From NCBI GenBank assembly GCA_963662155.1, contig OY759267.1:12501-76500 (forward strand): a DNA stretch of 64,000 nucleotides, given 5' to 3'. Of the stretch, positions 1 through 11,825 are shown piece by piece. The notes beneath the pieces were generated by a model. That model was given only the letters and a program-made list of their open reading frames with translations. It made no database searches and was not told the origin of the DNA. Position 1 is the first letter of the stretch. Every line of letters begins with the position of its first letter. The position numbers were made by a program, and so were the translations under genes. Source of the DNA: Lamellibrachia columna (taxonomy: Eukaryota; Annelida; Polychaeta; Sabellida; Siboglinidae).

Positions 1-1
1 G

Positions 2-2704
2 TGCGGTGTGAATGAGGTTCCCTTTCATGCAAACGCAGTTGATGAAACTGCGCCCGGACATGAGGGATGTTCCATTAACCATCCATCTATTCACGAACCC
101 AACACTCCGGCTGTCTCCGAGACCGCGCCCGTCCACCGATGTATGCAGACCGTGCGCCAGCGCATTCCTCATACTTACGCCGTCCCTAATAGGGCATCCA
201 AACGCCGAGATAGGCGCAGACCAGCGCCTAACATCTCGAACGAAAGCTGGCAACGCCGAAACCCCTCGTACTATGGGGTCAAGGGAGCCAGTCAATCTGG
301 CCATGCGTTTGGCTCGGTGCAGAGGTACTACTAAATTGAGCTTGGCCACGGCCAGGCCACCATCTCGATAATCTGCGTGGAAGTAAGGCGTTGGTGTGTC
401 CCGGGGCAGTCTCAACCAGGACCTAACTGCCGCTCGGGTACAGGTATCCATGTACTTCAGTGTTTTCCTAGATATGCGGCCCAGCACCGCTTGATGCAAC
501 AAGCTAGGAAGCAAGTTGCATCTGAGGATGAACATCCGCTGCTGAGGCTTGAGCGGAGCTCGAGTCAGCTGACGGAGCCCATCCTCCAAGGTCTCCAAAA
601 CGGTGTTCGACGACACACCTACACTCACTGTGTTACCTAGATACCGATATCCCTCGGTGATGCTAAGTGCCTTTATGAGGCTACCGCTCCGATCTGCCAA
701 GAAGGCATTCGGGTTGCACGCCCACGTCTTCGCTCCACCAAGAACATCGATGCGCAACGTATTGCACTTCTTTGCATTGGTGGACAATCCACACAGAGTA
801 AGGGCCCGCTCTATGGTTGTAAATGTATGTTGTAAGCCTCGTGGTGACTTAGCGAGGAGTACCAGGTCATCCGCGAAGGCCAGGCACGAAAGCGTCTGGT
901 CTCCGACGGAGACCCCGATGTTTGGGTCTATGTGTTGGATACACAAGTCAATGACAGCATTGAACAGTACAGGGCTAAGCGGGTCACCCTGTCTTACTCC
1001 ACGTTGGATAAAAATCTCGTCACTAAGCCCATCACTCACCCTTAGCCTGGTCCGGGACCCGGCGTAAAGAGAGCGGATGTATACCACGAGTGGCTCTGGG
1101 ATTCCTGCATTGCTAGATGCTAGGAATAGAGACTCATGTGACACGGAGTCAAACGCCTTAGCTACATCCAGGAAGGCGACACTGATCGGTTGGCACCGTG
1201 CCTTCCGGTCAGCCAGTACGTATCGCAGTATGTAGGTGTTATCTGCGATCCCGTCGCCTTTCCTAAAGGCCTTCTGGCGTTCGCTGATGGAATAGCTAGC
1301 CTCGATCCTTTGGGCCAGGATCCGGTGGAAGAGTCGACACAGAATGGGGCCTATCGTGATAGGCCTAAACTGCGCCGGCTCGACCGCGTCCCCCGACTTA
1401 GGGATCAATACGGTGACTCCGTTTCGAAATGAGTCTGGTGCGACACCCAACAACAGCCAGATGTTGAAACGGCACGTGAGTTGCGTCACAGGAAGGAGTG
1501 TAATGCGCTCCTTCGTAAGGTGGTCCGGCCCGGGAGCCCCATCCTTCATAGCCCGCAGACTCCTGGCCACTTCTTCGTCGGAGAAGGGACGTACGATGTC
1601 CCACATGGGCCGTGCACCGGATGGTACACGGCTCTCCTTGGTAGATGGAATTTCGAAGAGTGGCTTCCAGTAGGCAGTCTGCTGGGCCAGCGGAAGAACG
1701 GGTGGCTTCCCTCTCCAATGGCCGGCCAGGACGGCCCTAGCGCATGCCGTGCGCGACTTACGGTATAGAGACTGAGTACTCGCGTACTCAGCTCGTCGTC
1801 GCGCATGCGCATTACGGGCTTCCTGGCACTTCTCTCTGGTACGGTGACCGCGCCCCTCGGCTGGGGGACACAGCCCCAGGAGGTCACGGTCTATGGTTTC
1901 CTGTACGCGCCCATCTGCACCGTGCGGTGACTGGGTCGCGTACAGTAGGAGCTCGGGGTCGATGAGTGCATTATTGGCTTGCTTGGCGATAGCAGCCTTC
2001 AGTGGCCCCCTCCACTGGTAATCAATCATGTCATTAGCCTCATCCCCGAGGTCTCCTAAGGGCTCAAAATCGGTAATTGTCGTAATCGGTAAAGGTCTCA
2101 AATTGGTAGGCGTGTCCACCTCCGGTGGGGGTGGCGGTGGAGATGGCGGGGGGTCCCTAGTGACACGGGTCACTTGAGTAGGGGACCCCATTGCTGGGGC
2201 ATTCCCAGCTGTAGATGGAGACGTTGGGTCTGCCATCTCCTCCACCTGACTCGAGTCTTGCCCCCACGGAGTGGACACTGTGTACAACGCCACCAGGCTC
2301 CTGTAGTCCGGACGCCTGCGGTGACCCTTGATTGCTTCAAGGGTCCGCTGGGGCATGAACTGTCGTAGCCCCTGGTTGACAAATTTGACGCCCAGACTAC
2401 GGAGCCTGGCCTCCTCCTGAGCCATTAATGCGGACTCCTCGGTATCCCACCGACTCTTCACTTGGGCAGCCATCGCTGTGCCGATAGCCGCCGTTCGCTC
2501 CGAGTGGTAGGATTCAGGGTGGGCTACCCTGGTGTGAACGGCTAGGCCGCGAGCGCCCCGACACTGCTTCCTGCAGTGGGGACATAAACCGACGGGAGAG
2601 GGCTGCGGGGTGCCCCCCCCTTCGACCCCCGTGGGTCCCTTGCGGGAGGGTTCCTCTGAGGAGGAACCCCGATTCTTTGGTTCATACTGTTCTGTAACCG
2701 CAAG
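2..2704 (-). CDS. R2-type non-LTR retrotransposon polyprotein, open frame running off the left edge
   Basis: Read by eye, the minus frame is free of stops for 901 codons, from the stop at 2705-2707 to the window edge. Seen: a C2H2 finger at residues 41-62 (CPHC, 12 residues, H, 4 residues, H); a Myb-like patch starting at W86 (RWDTEESALMAQEEARL); a proline-rich linker; then reverse transcriptase. RT motif A is FLDVAKAFDS near residue 511, motif B RQGDPLSP near 573, motif C FADDLVLLA near 610. Known family: R2 elements have one to three N-terminal fingers, a Myb domain, RT and a C-terminal restriction-like endonuclease, and nick 28S rDNA for target-primed reverse transcription. The endonuclease would lie beyond position 1. 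No ATG precedes the finger; R2 frames often lack an obvious AUG. The absence of lesions suggests a young, possibly active copy. It is GC-rich compared with the AT-rich rest of the window. Confidence 0.9.
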
Positions 2705-3280
2705 TTATCTCGTGCAGCTGGTTAGACTGCACGAGATTGGAGCTGGTCTTTCGGCCAGCTCCGAATGTGGGGCTGCCACATGGCCACACCGGGAGAACCC
2801 AAGTGTGACCGGTTTGGGGTGCTTCCGCTACGGCTACCTCCGCCGGATGCCGGGTGACGGCGTCCTAGGAGAACCCTAGGGCGCGCGCCTTCGCGGGGCC
2901 CGGCAACCACTCCCGTGGTGACGCGCCGGTTATTTTTATTTTGGTTTTCGATTTCGTTCCGACGCGTCACCCCGGCTGACTGCTCTTTGTTTTACCCCCG
3001 CAAGGAGATAATTGACACGGGTACCTCGGGAAGGTGAACAGCCAGCCTATGACGAGTAGAGGCTTTATGCTGGCGGCGGCGCCCCAAGGCTATGCTTTTC
3101 ACCTCTCCCCAAGAGGGGGAGGCTATCCAACTGCGGTCGTAGGGGGCTGGGGGACTAGACCCAGTCTTACAGAGCGCATTCGCTTACAGGACCTACGAGG
3201 GAGTAACTGATTTAAAAAATGAGAAAACGGTCCACTCTCATTCGGATCATCAACAAGTTGACGACTTGCCATTGCGCTAA
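2705..3280 (-). promoter_or_regulatory. 5' untranslated region of the R2 element, with a strong stem
   Basis: This is GC-rich sequence between the open R2 frame and the T-rich tract that separates it from the upstream R2 copy. A paired region is visible: GGGAAGGTGAA at 3028-3038 can pair with TTCACCTCTCCC at 3098-3109, and a smaller hairpin with GCCAGCC-type arms lies inside. R2 families are known to carry an HDV-like self-cleaving ribozyme at the 5' end; whether this fold is one is inference. No promoter was recognised, and R2 normally relies on host rDNA transcription. Confidence 0.4.
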
Positions 3281-3346
3281 AAAAAAAAAATAAAAAAAAT
3301 AAACACATTATTTGCCCCCAGTCCGGGCAAAACAATGTGTTGGCTA

Positions 3347-3545
3347 CATTCAATTTTAATCTTTATTGAATGTACAAAATAAACAATAAGTACAATAACT
3401 AAATGGTGTGCACAAACATAAACAGAAGGCCCGGACTGAGGATAATGATTATCCCTTACTACGAAGGGAGCAAATGTAATAGTGAGACAGATAATAAGGG
3501 GACGCCCGAGCAGAGAGCCGCCCCATCGGTTCATTTTCGCATAAT
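3347..3545 (-). other. Probable 3' UTR of the truncated R2 copy
   Basis: About 200 nt follow the stop codon of the R2 C-terminal fragment. The minus strand then reads TAGCCAA at 3346-3340, the first seven bases of 28S rDNA downstream of the R2 cut. Next comes an inverted repeat at 3302-3342 (arms AACACATT and AATGTGTT) and a T-rich tract. The seven-base match could be chance; the length suits an R2 3' UTR. Confidence 0.4.
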
Positions 3546-4277
3546 TTATTTCCAGGCTGTTGTTTTATGGAAGGCGCGATAGATCTTCCAGCCCCATTCG
3601 CACACGGAGACTGAAAGTATCACCAGTTCGGATTTTGGAATGTTGAAGGCGCGGCACATGCTGGCTGACCTAGGGGACATGCCCCCGCGCCAGTTGAAAA
3701 TGAGGGCACCGAAGAAAACCTCCCTCGACGCCTCCCCAGAAGGCCAGTTTTCTTGGCACCAGTCACGGACAGCCGGGGTGTCGTATTTCCGGCACTTGCT
3801 CTCGTGGGCGTTGTCGAGGTCCGCGTTGTCCGCAACGACAGACGCATCGACAACCCAGCAAGCGCCGTGAGAATACAACACCGCGTCCGGGATCTGCGGG
3901 CTGCCACCTCGCACCTTGATCACCGGAGCGCGCGTCACCGACCAGCCGCGGTTCTCCATCTTGTGGAGGAACTTCTCGAGGAGGACATCATGTCGTTTGA
4001 TTCGATGCCCCCACGTTCTCGGGCACACTTGGAGGACATGCCCCAGGGACTCGGTCCTCCAGCACGCGTCGCACCTTCTATCGGCTTCGGGCCTACCCCG
4101 AGCGGCTCTCTGTTTGGTAGACACAGTTGCAGAGCGGATCTGCAGGGCATGGATAAAGTTTGCCCCAGATAACAGCGCCGTGCCGTTGGATACCCATTCA
4201 TGTATGTACGGAACTGCGCGCGAAGCCTTCAGGCCGCAGCCGTCGACTGCCCCGTGCAGTGCTGACGCCAGCTCCAA
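3546..4277 (-). pseudogene. R2-type element, 5'-truncated C-terminal endonuclease part
   Basis: An open frame of 243 codons that begins directly at a 28S junction, so only the C-terminal end of the polyprotein is present. Seen: the R2 CCHC knuckle CDACWRTESLGHVLQVC, then a PD-(D/E)XK-like restriction endonuclease core (IPDAVLYS followed by WVVDASVVAD), and a tryptophan-rich tail. In R2 proteins this domain nicks the 28S target. Truncated 5' ends are typical of incomplete reverse transcription. The short stretch that overlaps the neighbouring R2 frame (around VSNGTALLSG here, VNGTSLMSG there) is clearly diverged, so the two copies are different R2 lineages and not duplicates. It cannot make a whole R2 protein. 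Confidence 0.85.
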
Positions 4278-4345
4278 TTAAGAGAGTCATAGTTACTTCC
4301 GCCGTTTACCCGCGCTTATTTGAATTTCTTCACTTTGACATTCAG
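4278..4345 (-). rRNA. 28S rDNA fragment, upstream flank of the R2 target site
   Basis: The minus strand reads CTGAATGTCAAAGTGAAG, then AAGCGCGGGTAAACGGCG, then AGTAACTATGACTCTCTTAA. This is the conserved metazoan 28S segment that ends at the R2 cleavage site (TTAAGG/TAGCC), with a few substitutions. It stops two bases short of the canonical cut and joins the truncated R2 copy, so it is a true R2 insertion junction. On its other side it passes straight into satellite DNA at 4346, so this is a displaced or broken rDNA piece and not a working unit. Confidence 0.9.
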
Positions 4346-6470
4346 ATCGCCATATTTTGCGACTGATTTATTCAGGTGGTCGATAGTTGTGATATACTCA
4401 TGCAAAAATTTTGTCTGCCAACACAATAACCTTGCATTCTGTACATAGACTTGAATACAACAATAAGCGCGTGTAAAGTAAAGGCGGGAGTGACTATTTT
4501 ATATTACTCTCCAGTTTTAGTAAGTAGCAATTCGCCAAGGATCACGACCAAAAAAAGTGTATGTAGCAGATCGCCATATTTTGCGACTGATTTATTCAGG
4601 TGGTCGATAGTTGTGATATACTCATGCAAAAATTTAGTCTGCCAAAACAATAACCGTGCATTCTGTACATAGACTTGAATAAAACAATAAGCGCGGGTAA
4701 AGTAAAGGCGGGAGTGACTATTTTATATGACTCTTCAGTTTTAGTAAGTAGCAATTCGCCAAGGATCACGACCGAAAAAAAGTGTATGTAGCAGATTGCC
4801 ATATTTTCCGACTGATCAATTCAGGTGGTCGATAGTTGTGACATAATGATGCAAAAATTTAGTCTGCCAACACCATAACCGTGCATTCTGTACATAGACT
4901 TGAATACAACAATAAGCGCGGGTAAAATAAAGGCGGGAGTGACTATTTTATATGACTCTCCAGTTTTAGTAAGTAGCAATTCGCCAAGGATCACGACCGA
5001 AAAAAGTGTATGTAGCAGATCGCCATATTTTGCGACTGATCAATTCAGGTGGTCGATAGTTGTGACATACTGATGCAAAAATTTAGTCTGCCAACACAAT
5101 AACCGTGCATTGTGTACATAGACTTGAATACAACAATAAGCGCGGGTAAAGTAAAGGCGGGAGTGACTATTTTATATGATTCTCTCCAGTTTTAGTAAGT
5201 AGCAATTCGCCAAGGATCACGACCGAAAAAAAGTGTATGTAGCAGATCGCCATATTTTGCGACTGATCAATTCAGGTGGTCGATAGTTGTGACATACTCA
5301 TGCAAAAATTTAGTCTGCCAACACAATAACCATGCATTCTGTACATAGACTTGAATACAACAATAAGCGCGGGTAAAGTAAAGGCGAGAGTGACTATTTT
5401 ATATGACTCTCCAGTTTTAGTAAGTAGCAATTCGCCAAGGATCACGACCGAAAAAAGTGTATGTAGCAGATCGCCATATTTTGTGACTGATCAATTCAGG
5501 TGGTCGATAGTTGTGACATACTCATGCAAAAATTTAGTCTGCCAACACAATAACCTTGCATTCTGTACATAGACTTGAATACAACAATAAGCGCGTGTAA
5601 AGTAAAGGCGGGAGTGACTATTTTATATGACTCTCCAGTTTTAGTAAGTAGCAATTCGCCAAGGATCACGACCGAAAAAAAGTGTATGTAGCAGTTCGCC
5701 ATATTTTCCGACTGATCAATTCAGGTGGTCGATAGTTGTGACATACTGATGCAAAAATTTAGTCTGCCAACAAAATAACCGTGCAATCTGTACATAGACT
5801 TGAATACAACAATAAGCGCGGGTAAAGTAAAGGCGGGAGTGACTATTTTATGACTCTCCAGTTTTAGTAAGTAGCAATTCGCCAAGGATCACGACCGAAA
5901 AAAAGTGTATTTAGCAGATCGCCATATTTTGCGACTGATCAATTCAGGTGGTCGATAGTTGTGACATACTCATGCAAAAATTTAGTCTGCCAACACCATA
6001 ACCGTGCATTCTGTACATAGACTTGAATACAATAATAAGCGCGGGAAAAGTAAAGGCGGGAGTGATTATTTTATATGACTCCAGTTTTAGTAAATAGCAA
6101 TTCGCCAAGGATCACGACCGAAAAAAGTGTATGTAGCAGATCGCCATATTTTGCGACTGATCAATTCAGGTGGTCGATAGTTGTGACATACTGATGCAAA
6201 AATTTAGTCTGCCAACACAATAACCGTGCATTCTGTACATAGACTTGAATACAATAATAAGCGCGGGTAAAGTAAAGGCGGGAGTGATTATTTTATATGA
6301 CTCTCCAGTTTTAGTAAGTAGCAATTCGCCAAGGATCACGACCGAAAAAAAGTGTATGTAGCAGATCGCCATATTTTGCGACTGATCAATTCAGGTGGTC
6401 GATAGTTGTGACATACTCATGCAAAAATAATTTAGTCTGCCAGCACAATAACCCTGTATTCTTTACATAA
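4346..6470 (-). repeat. Satellite array 1, about nine 224-bp monomers
   Basis: Monomers repeat every 222-228 bp; GTATGTAGCA recurs near 4558, 4783, 5008, 5236, 5458 and 5683. Copies differ by scattered substitutions and small indels. Each monomer contains, on the plus strand here, AATAAGCGCGGGTAAA, then GGCGGGAGTGACTA, then TATGACTCTC. These are in the same order as the 28S R2-target region but separated by short insertions. The array is the reverse complement of array 2. Small ORFs inside are period artefacts. Confidence 0.95.
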
Positions 6471-6475
6471 ACTTT

Positions 6476-7360
6476 TTAACCGGAACTACTGGCACAACCC
6501 CCGTGCTCCCTTCCCACCATTGCCACAACGAGCAGCCTCAGCTCTTCCAACTCCACCTCTAGTTCCTTCATCTTCGTACATCCCCTACACTCAAAACTAA
6601 AACTATCTGCCTGGACCTCATCCCAGGACTTCTCGCACCCAGACTTGACGAAGTCCACCCAGTTACTGCAACTGCCACAAATTAAGTGGCTTGTGGTCTT
6701 TAACTGCCGTTTACACGGCGCCATCATACAATTTAGTTTTAATTAGTTTACTACGTTAGACTTGAATAAGGCTGTTTTTGTGATCAAAAGAACACTTTAG
6801 GCTAATATACTTGCTAATTGTGTCTTCTATTAACCTCGCATGAGAAAAAAAACACTGCCACCTAGCGAATACGGAGAACACAGTGTAACAAAACAACGAA
6901 GTCAGTGTGTACTAATTTACGCTAAAATCCTGCTGTTAATTCCTTTTTACCGAAAATGTTTACTACCACTTTGCCAGATATTACCTTATGTATGTAATTT
7001 AAGAAAATAAATCAATTTATCTGATATGCATATTAGCCAATGAAAACGATAGCTCGATGCACGGGTTGAATTCACGAATTGTAAACAAACTCCCTTTTAT
7101 CACCCGTTGAGTTTGTATCCGGGAAAAAATACTACCTCTGTTAACAAAAAAGGTTTCTTAATATATGTCTACAAGAAGTTGGTGAACAATATATGTATAA
7201 TACTAATACTTATTCTAACCAATATTCCAATGTTACTGACTATTCACTATGCTATCTCAATTTTCTAATGGTAAACAACCCTATTAACGCTCGCTGAATT
7301 CCCTGATAGAATCCGAAACTAACTTACTCTAAAATACTCCCTCTGACTAATAATTAACAA
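6476..7360 (-). mobile_element. CR1-like LINE, 5' end only (5' UTR plus start of ORF1)
   Basis: On the minus strand, about 620 bp of 5' UTR (7360 to 6728) lead into the first 83 codons of ORF1 (6727 to 6476). ORF1 begins MMAPCKRQLK with paired cysteines (ICGSC, ECRGC) of a PHD-like zinc head, then a coiled-coil start (MKELEVELEELRLL). The same 5' UTR and head occur in the longer copy at 36232-40470. LINEs usually lose their 5' ends; here only the 5' end survives, cut at both sides by oppositely oriented satellite. Confidence 0.85.
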
Positions 7361-8417
7361 AACCTGAAGTGATCAGTCGTAAAATATGGCGATCTGCTAC
7401 ATATACTTTTTTTCGGTCGTGATCCTTGGCGAATTGCTACTTACAAACACTAGCGGGTCATATATCATAATCACTCCCGCCTTTACTTTACTCACGGTTA
7501 TTGTTGTATTCAAGACAATCTACAGAATGCACGGGTATTGTGCAGGCAGACTATATTTTTGCATGAGTATGTCACAACTATCGACGACTACCAGAAGTGA
7601 TCAGTCGCAAAATATGGCTATCTGCTACATATATTTTTTCGGTCGTGATCCTTGGCGAATTGCTACTTAGAAACACAGGCGGGTCATATCATAATCACTC
7701 CCGCCCTTACTTCACCCGCGCTGATAGTTGTATTCAAGTCAATGTACAGATAGCACGGGTATTGTGCTGGCAGACTATGTTTTTGCATGAGTATGTCAAA
7801 ACTATCGACTACCTGAAGTGATCAGTCGCAAAATATGGCGATCTGCTACATATACTTTTTTTCGGTCGTGATCCTTGGCGAATTGCTACTTAGAAACACA
7901 GGCGGGTCATATCATAATCACTCCCGCCCTTACTTCACCCGCGCTGATAGTTGTATTCAAGTCAATGTACAGATAGCACGGGTATTGTGCTGGCAGACTA
8001 TGTTTTTGCATGAGTATGTCAAAACTATCGACTACCTGAAGTGATCAGTCGCAAAATATGGCGATCTGCTACATATACTTTTTTTCGGTCGTGATCCTTG
8101 GCGAATTGCTACTTACAAACACTAGCGGGTCATATATCATAATCACTCCCGCCTTTACTTTACTCTTTTATATCGACTACCTGGAATTATTAGTCGCAAA
8201 ATATGGCGATCTGCTACATATACTTTTTTTCGTTCGTGATCTATAGCGAATTGCTACTTACTAATAGTGGCGGGTCATATCATAATCACTCCCGCCTTTA
8301 CTTTACACGCGCTTATTGTTGTAGTCAAGTCAATGTACAGAATGCACGCGTATTGTGCTGGCAGACTATATTTTTGTATGTGTATGTCACAAATATCAAC
8401 TACCTGAAGTGATCAGT

Positions 8418-9010
8418 CGCAAAAATGGCGAATTGCTACCTCACATATTTGCCTACAAGTATCGTTATCGCATCTCTGCGTTTCCATATATGTCTGCTCT
8501 CGTCTTATTAACACTGCATCAGTGCATTTACATCTATGTCCTACGATATTAAGGAATACTACACTATATTGACACATTTCACCTGTTTTTCATTGAATTC
8601 ATAGTGATTAAACTGCATGTCTATTTTTTGGCGAATGTCTACTTACTAAAACGCTTTTCTCTTTGGCAAATTTCTTTTAATTTCCTTCCAATATCTACGC
8701 GACAACTGGTTCTTGGATTGACTATTGATCGAGGGCTCGTATTCAAAGTTGGTGTTCGTTCTACTTTCGAAAATAAATCGTTGGAGCGGGAAGAAATTCG
8801 CGATCCCTCCACAGCTTCATAGGCGATCACCATGCTACATTTTCACCCAAACGGATTGGCGAACCGCTACTTACGATCGGATCGTATCAACACGACCATT
8901 CCCAGATTGCTATTTCGATCGGTCGTGCGATTATCAGAATGGTCGCATAAAGGATCCGTAACCAAATTTGGTGTTCATTATAAAGTTGTCGTGTAAGATC
9001 GGTCGCCAAA
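8418..9010 (+). repeat. Higher-order block B, copy 1
   Basis: Begins AAAAATGGCGAATTGCTACC and contains TTTTCTCTTTGGCAAATTTC and ACGCGACAACTGGTTCTTGG. It ends in GATCGG/GGTCGT-rich sequence before monomers resume. Its middle is shared with the sequence just upstream of the recombinase gene (14345-14420). Confidence 0.85.
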
Positions 9011-9667
9011 ATTGGCGATCTGCTATATATACTTTTGTCGGTCGTGATACTTGGCGATTTGGTTCTTACTCACACTGGCGGGTCATAGTCACTCCAGCCT
9101 TTACTTTACCCGCGCTTGTTGTATTCAAGTCAATGTACAGAATGCACTGGTATTGTGCAGGCATACTATATTTTTGCATGAGTATTTCACAATTATCGAC
9201 TACCTGAAATGATCAGTCGAAAAATATTGCGATCTGCTACATATAATTTTTTCTGTCGTGATCCTTGACGAATTGCTACTTAAAAACACTAGCGTGTCAT
9301 ATACCAAAATCACTCCAGTCTTTACTTTACCCGCGTTTATTGTTGTATTCAAGTCAATCTACAGATTGCACGGGTATTGTGCAGGCAGACTATATTTTTG
9401 CATGAGTATGTCACAACTATCGACGACTACCTAAAGTGATCAGTCGCAAAATATGGCTATCTGCTACATATATTTTTTCGGTCGTGATCCATGGCGAATT
9501 GCTACTTACTAACACTGGCGGGTCATATCATAATCATTCCAGCCTTTACTTTACCCGCGCTTATTGTTGTATTCAAGTCAATGTACAGAATGCAAGGTTA
9601 TTGTGTTGGCAGACTAAATTTTTGCATGAGTATGTCACAACGATCGACTACCTGCAATGATCAGTCG

Positions 9668-10260
9668 CAAAAATGGCGAATTGCTACCTCACATATTTGC
9701 CTACAAGTATCGTTATCGCATCTTTTCTTGTCCATATATGTGTGCTCTCGTCTTTGTAACACTGCATCAGTGCATTTGTATCTATATCGTACGATATTAA
9801 ATCATACTACACAATATTGACACGTTTAACCTGTTTTACATTGAATTGATGTTGATTAAACTGCAAGTCTATTTTTTGGCGAATTGATACTTACTAAGAT
9901 GCTTTTCTCTTTGGCAAATTTCCTTTTAATTTCCTTCCAATATCTACGCGACAACTGGTTCTTGGAATGACTATTGATAGAGGGATCGTATTAAAAGTTG
10001 GTGCTCGCTCTACTTTCGAAAATAAATAATTGGAGCTGGAAGAAATCAGCGATCCGTCCGCAGCTTCATAGGCGAACACAATGCTATATTTTCACCCGAA
10101 TGGATTGGTGAACCGCTACTTACGATCGGATCGTATAAACACGACCATTCCCAGATTGATACTTCGATCGGTCGTGCGATTCTCAGAATGGTCGCACAAA
10201 GGACCCGCTACCAAATTTGGTGTTCATTATAAAGTCGTCGTGTAAGATCGGTCGCCAAAA
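9668..10260 (+). repeat. Higher-order block B, copy 2
   Basis: Same block as at 8418, with a few percent substitutions. The spacing from copy 1 is about 1250 bp, equal to the block plus roughly three monomers. Confidence 0.85.
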
Positions 10261-11825
10261 TAAGGCGATCTTCTACATATATACTTTTGTCGGTCGTGAT
10301 ACTTGACGATTTGGTTCTTACTTACACTGTCGGGTCATAATTACTCCAGCCTTTACTTTACCCGCGCTTTTTGTTGTATTCAAGTCAATGTACAGAATGC
10401 ATGGGTATTGTGCTGGCAGAATATATGTTTGCATGAGTATATCACAACTATCGATTACTTGAAAAGATCAGTCGCAAAATATGGCGATCAGATACATATA
10501 GTTTTTTCGGTTGTGATCCTTGGCGAATTGCTACTTACAAACACTAGCGGGTCATATATCATAATAACTCCCGCCTTTATTTTACCCGTGCTTATTGTTG
10601 TATTCAAATCAATCTTCAGAATGCACGGGTATTGTTCTTGCAGACTATATTTTTGCAAGAGTATGTCACTACTATCGGCGACTACCTGAAGTGATCAGTC
10701 ACAAAATATGGCGACCTGCTACATATACTTTTTTCGGTCGTGATCCTTGGCGAATTGTTATATAGTAACACTGGCGGGTCATATCATACTCACTCCCGCC
10801 TTTACTTTACCCGCGTTTATTGTTGTATTCAAGTCAATGTACATAATGGACGGGTATTGTGCTGGCAGATTATATTTTTGGAAGAGTATGTCACAACTAT
10901 CAACTACCTGAAATGATCTGTCGCAAAATATGGCGATCTGCTAGATATACTTTTTATCGGTCGTGATCCTTGGCGAATTGCTACTTAGTAACATTGGCGG
11001 GTCATATCATAATCACTCCCGCCTTTACTTTACCCGCGCTTATTGTTGTATTGAAGTCAATGTACAGAATTCACGGGTATTGTGCTGACAAGCTATATTT
11101 TTGCATGAGTATGTCACAAATATCGACGACTACCTGAAGTGATCAGTCACAAAATATGGCGATCTGCTACATATACTTTTTTCGGTCGTGATCCTTGGCA
11201 AATTGCTACTTAGAAACACTGGCGGGTCATATCATAATCACTCCCGCCTTTACTTCACCCGCGCTTATAGTTGTATTCAAGTCAATGTACAGATAGCACG
11301 AGTATTGTGCTGGCAGACTATGTTTTTGCATGAGTATGTCACAACTATCGACTACCTGGAATGATCTGTCGCAAAATATGGCGATCTGCTAAATATACTT
11401 TTTTCGGTCGTTATCCTTGGCGAATTGCTACTTACAAACACTAGCGGGTCATATATCATAATAACTCCCGCCTTTATTTTACCCGTGCTTATTGTTGTAT
11501 TCAAATCAATCTTCAGAATGCACGGGTATTGTTTTGGCAGACTATATTTTTGCAAGAGTATGTCACAACTATCGACGACTACCTGAAGTGATCAGTCACA
11601 AAATATGGCGACCTGCTACATATACTTTTTTCGGTCGTGATAATTGGCGAATTGTTACAGAGTAACACTGGCGGGTCATATCATACTTACTCCCGCCTTT
11701 ATTTTACACATGCTTATTGTTGTATTCAAATCAATCTTCAGAATGCACGGGTATTGTTCTGGCAGACTATATTTTTGCAAGAGTATGTCACAACTACCGA
11801 CGACTACCTGAAGTGATCAGTCGCA

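Noticed and set aside
12..1965. Several plus-strand ORFs of 60-154 codons
   Set aside because: Shadows of the open R2 frame on the minus strand, whose RT motifs are unmistakable.
4346..6470. Regular repeat array considered as a CRISPR array
   Set aside because: Whole units repeat with no unique spacers, units are 224 bp, and the genome is animal.
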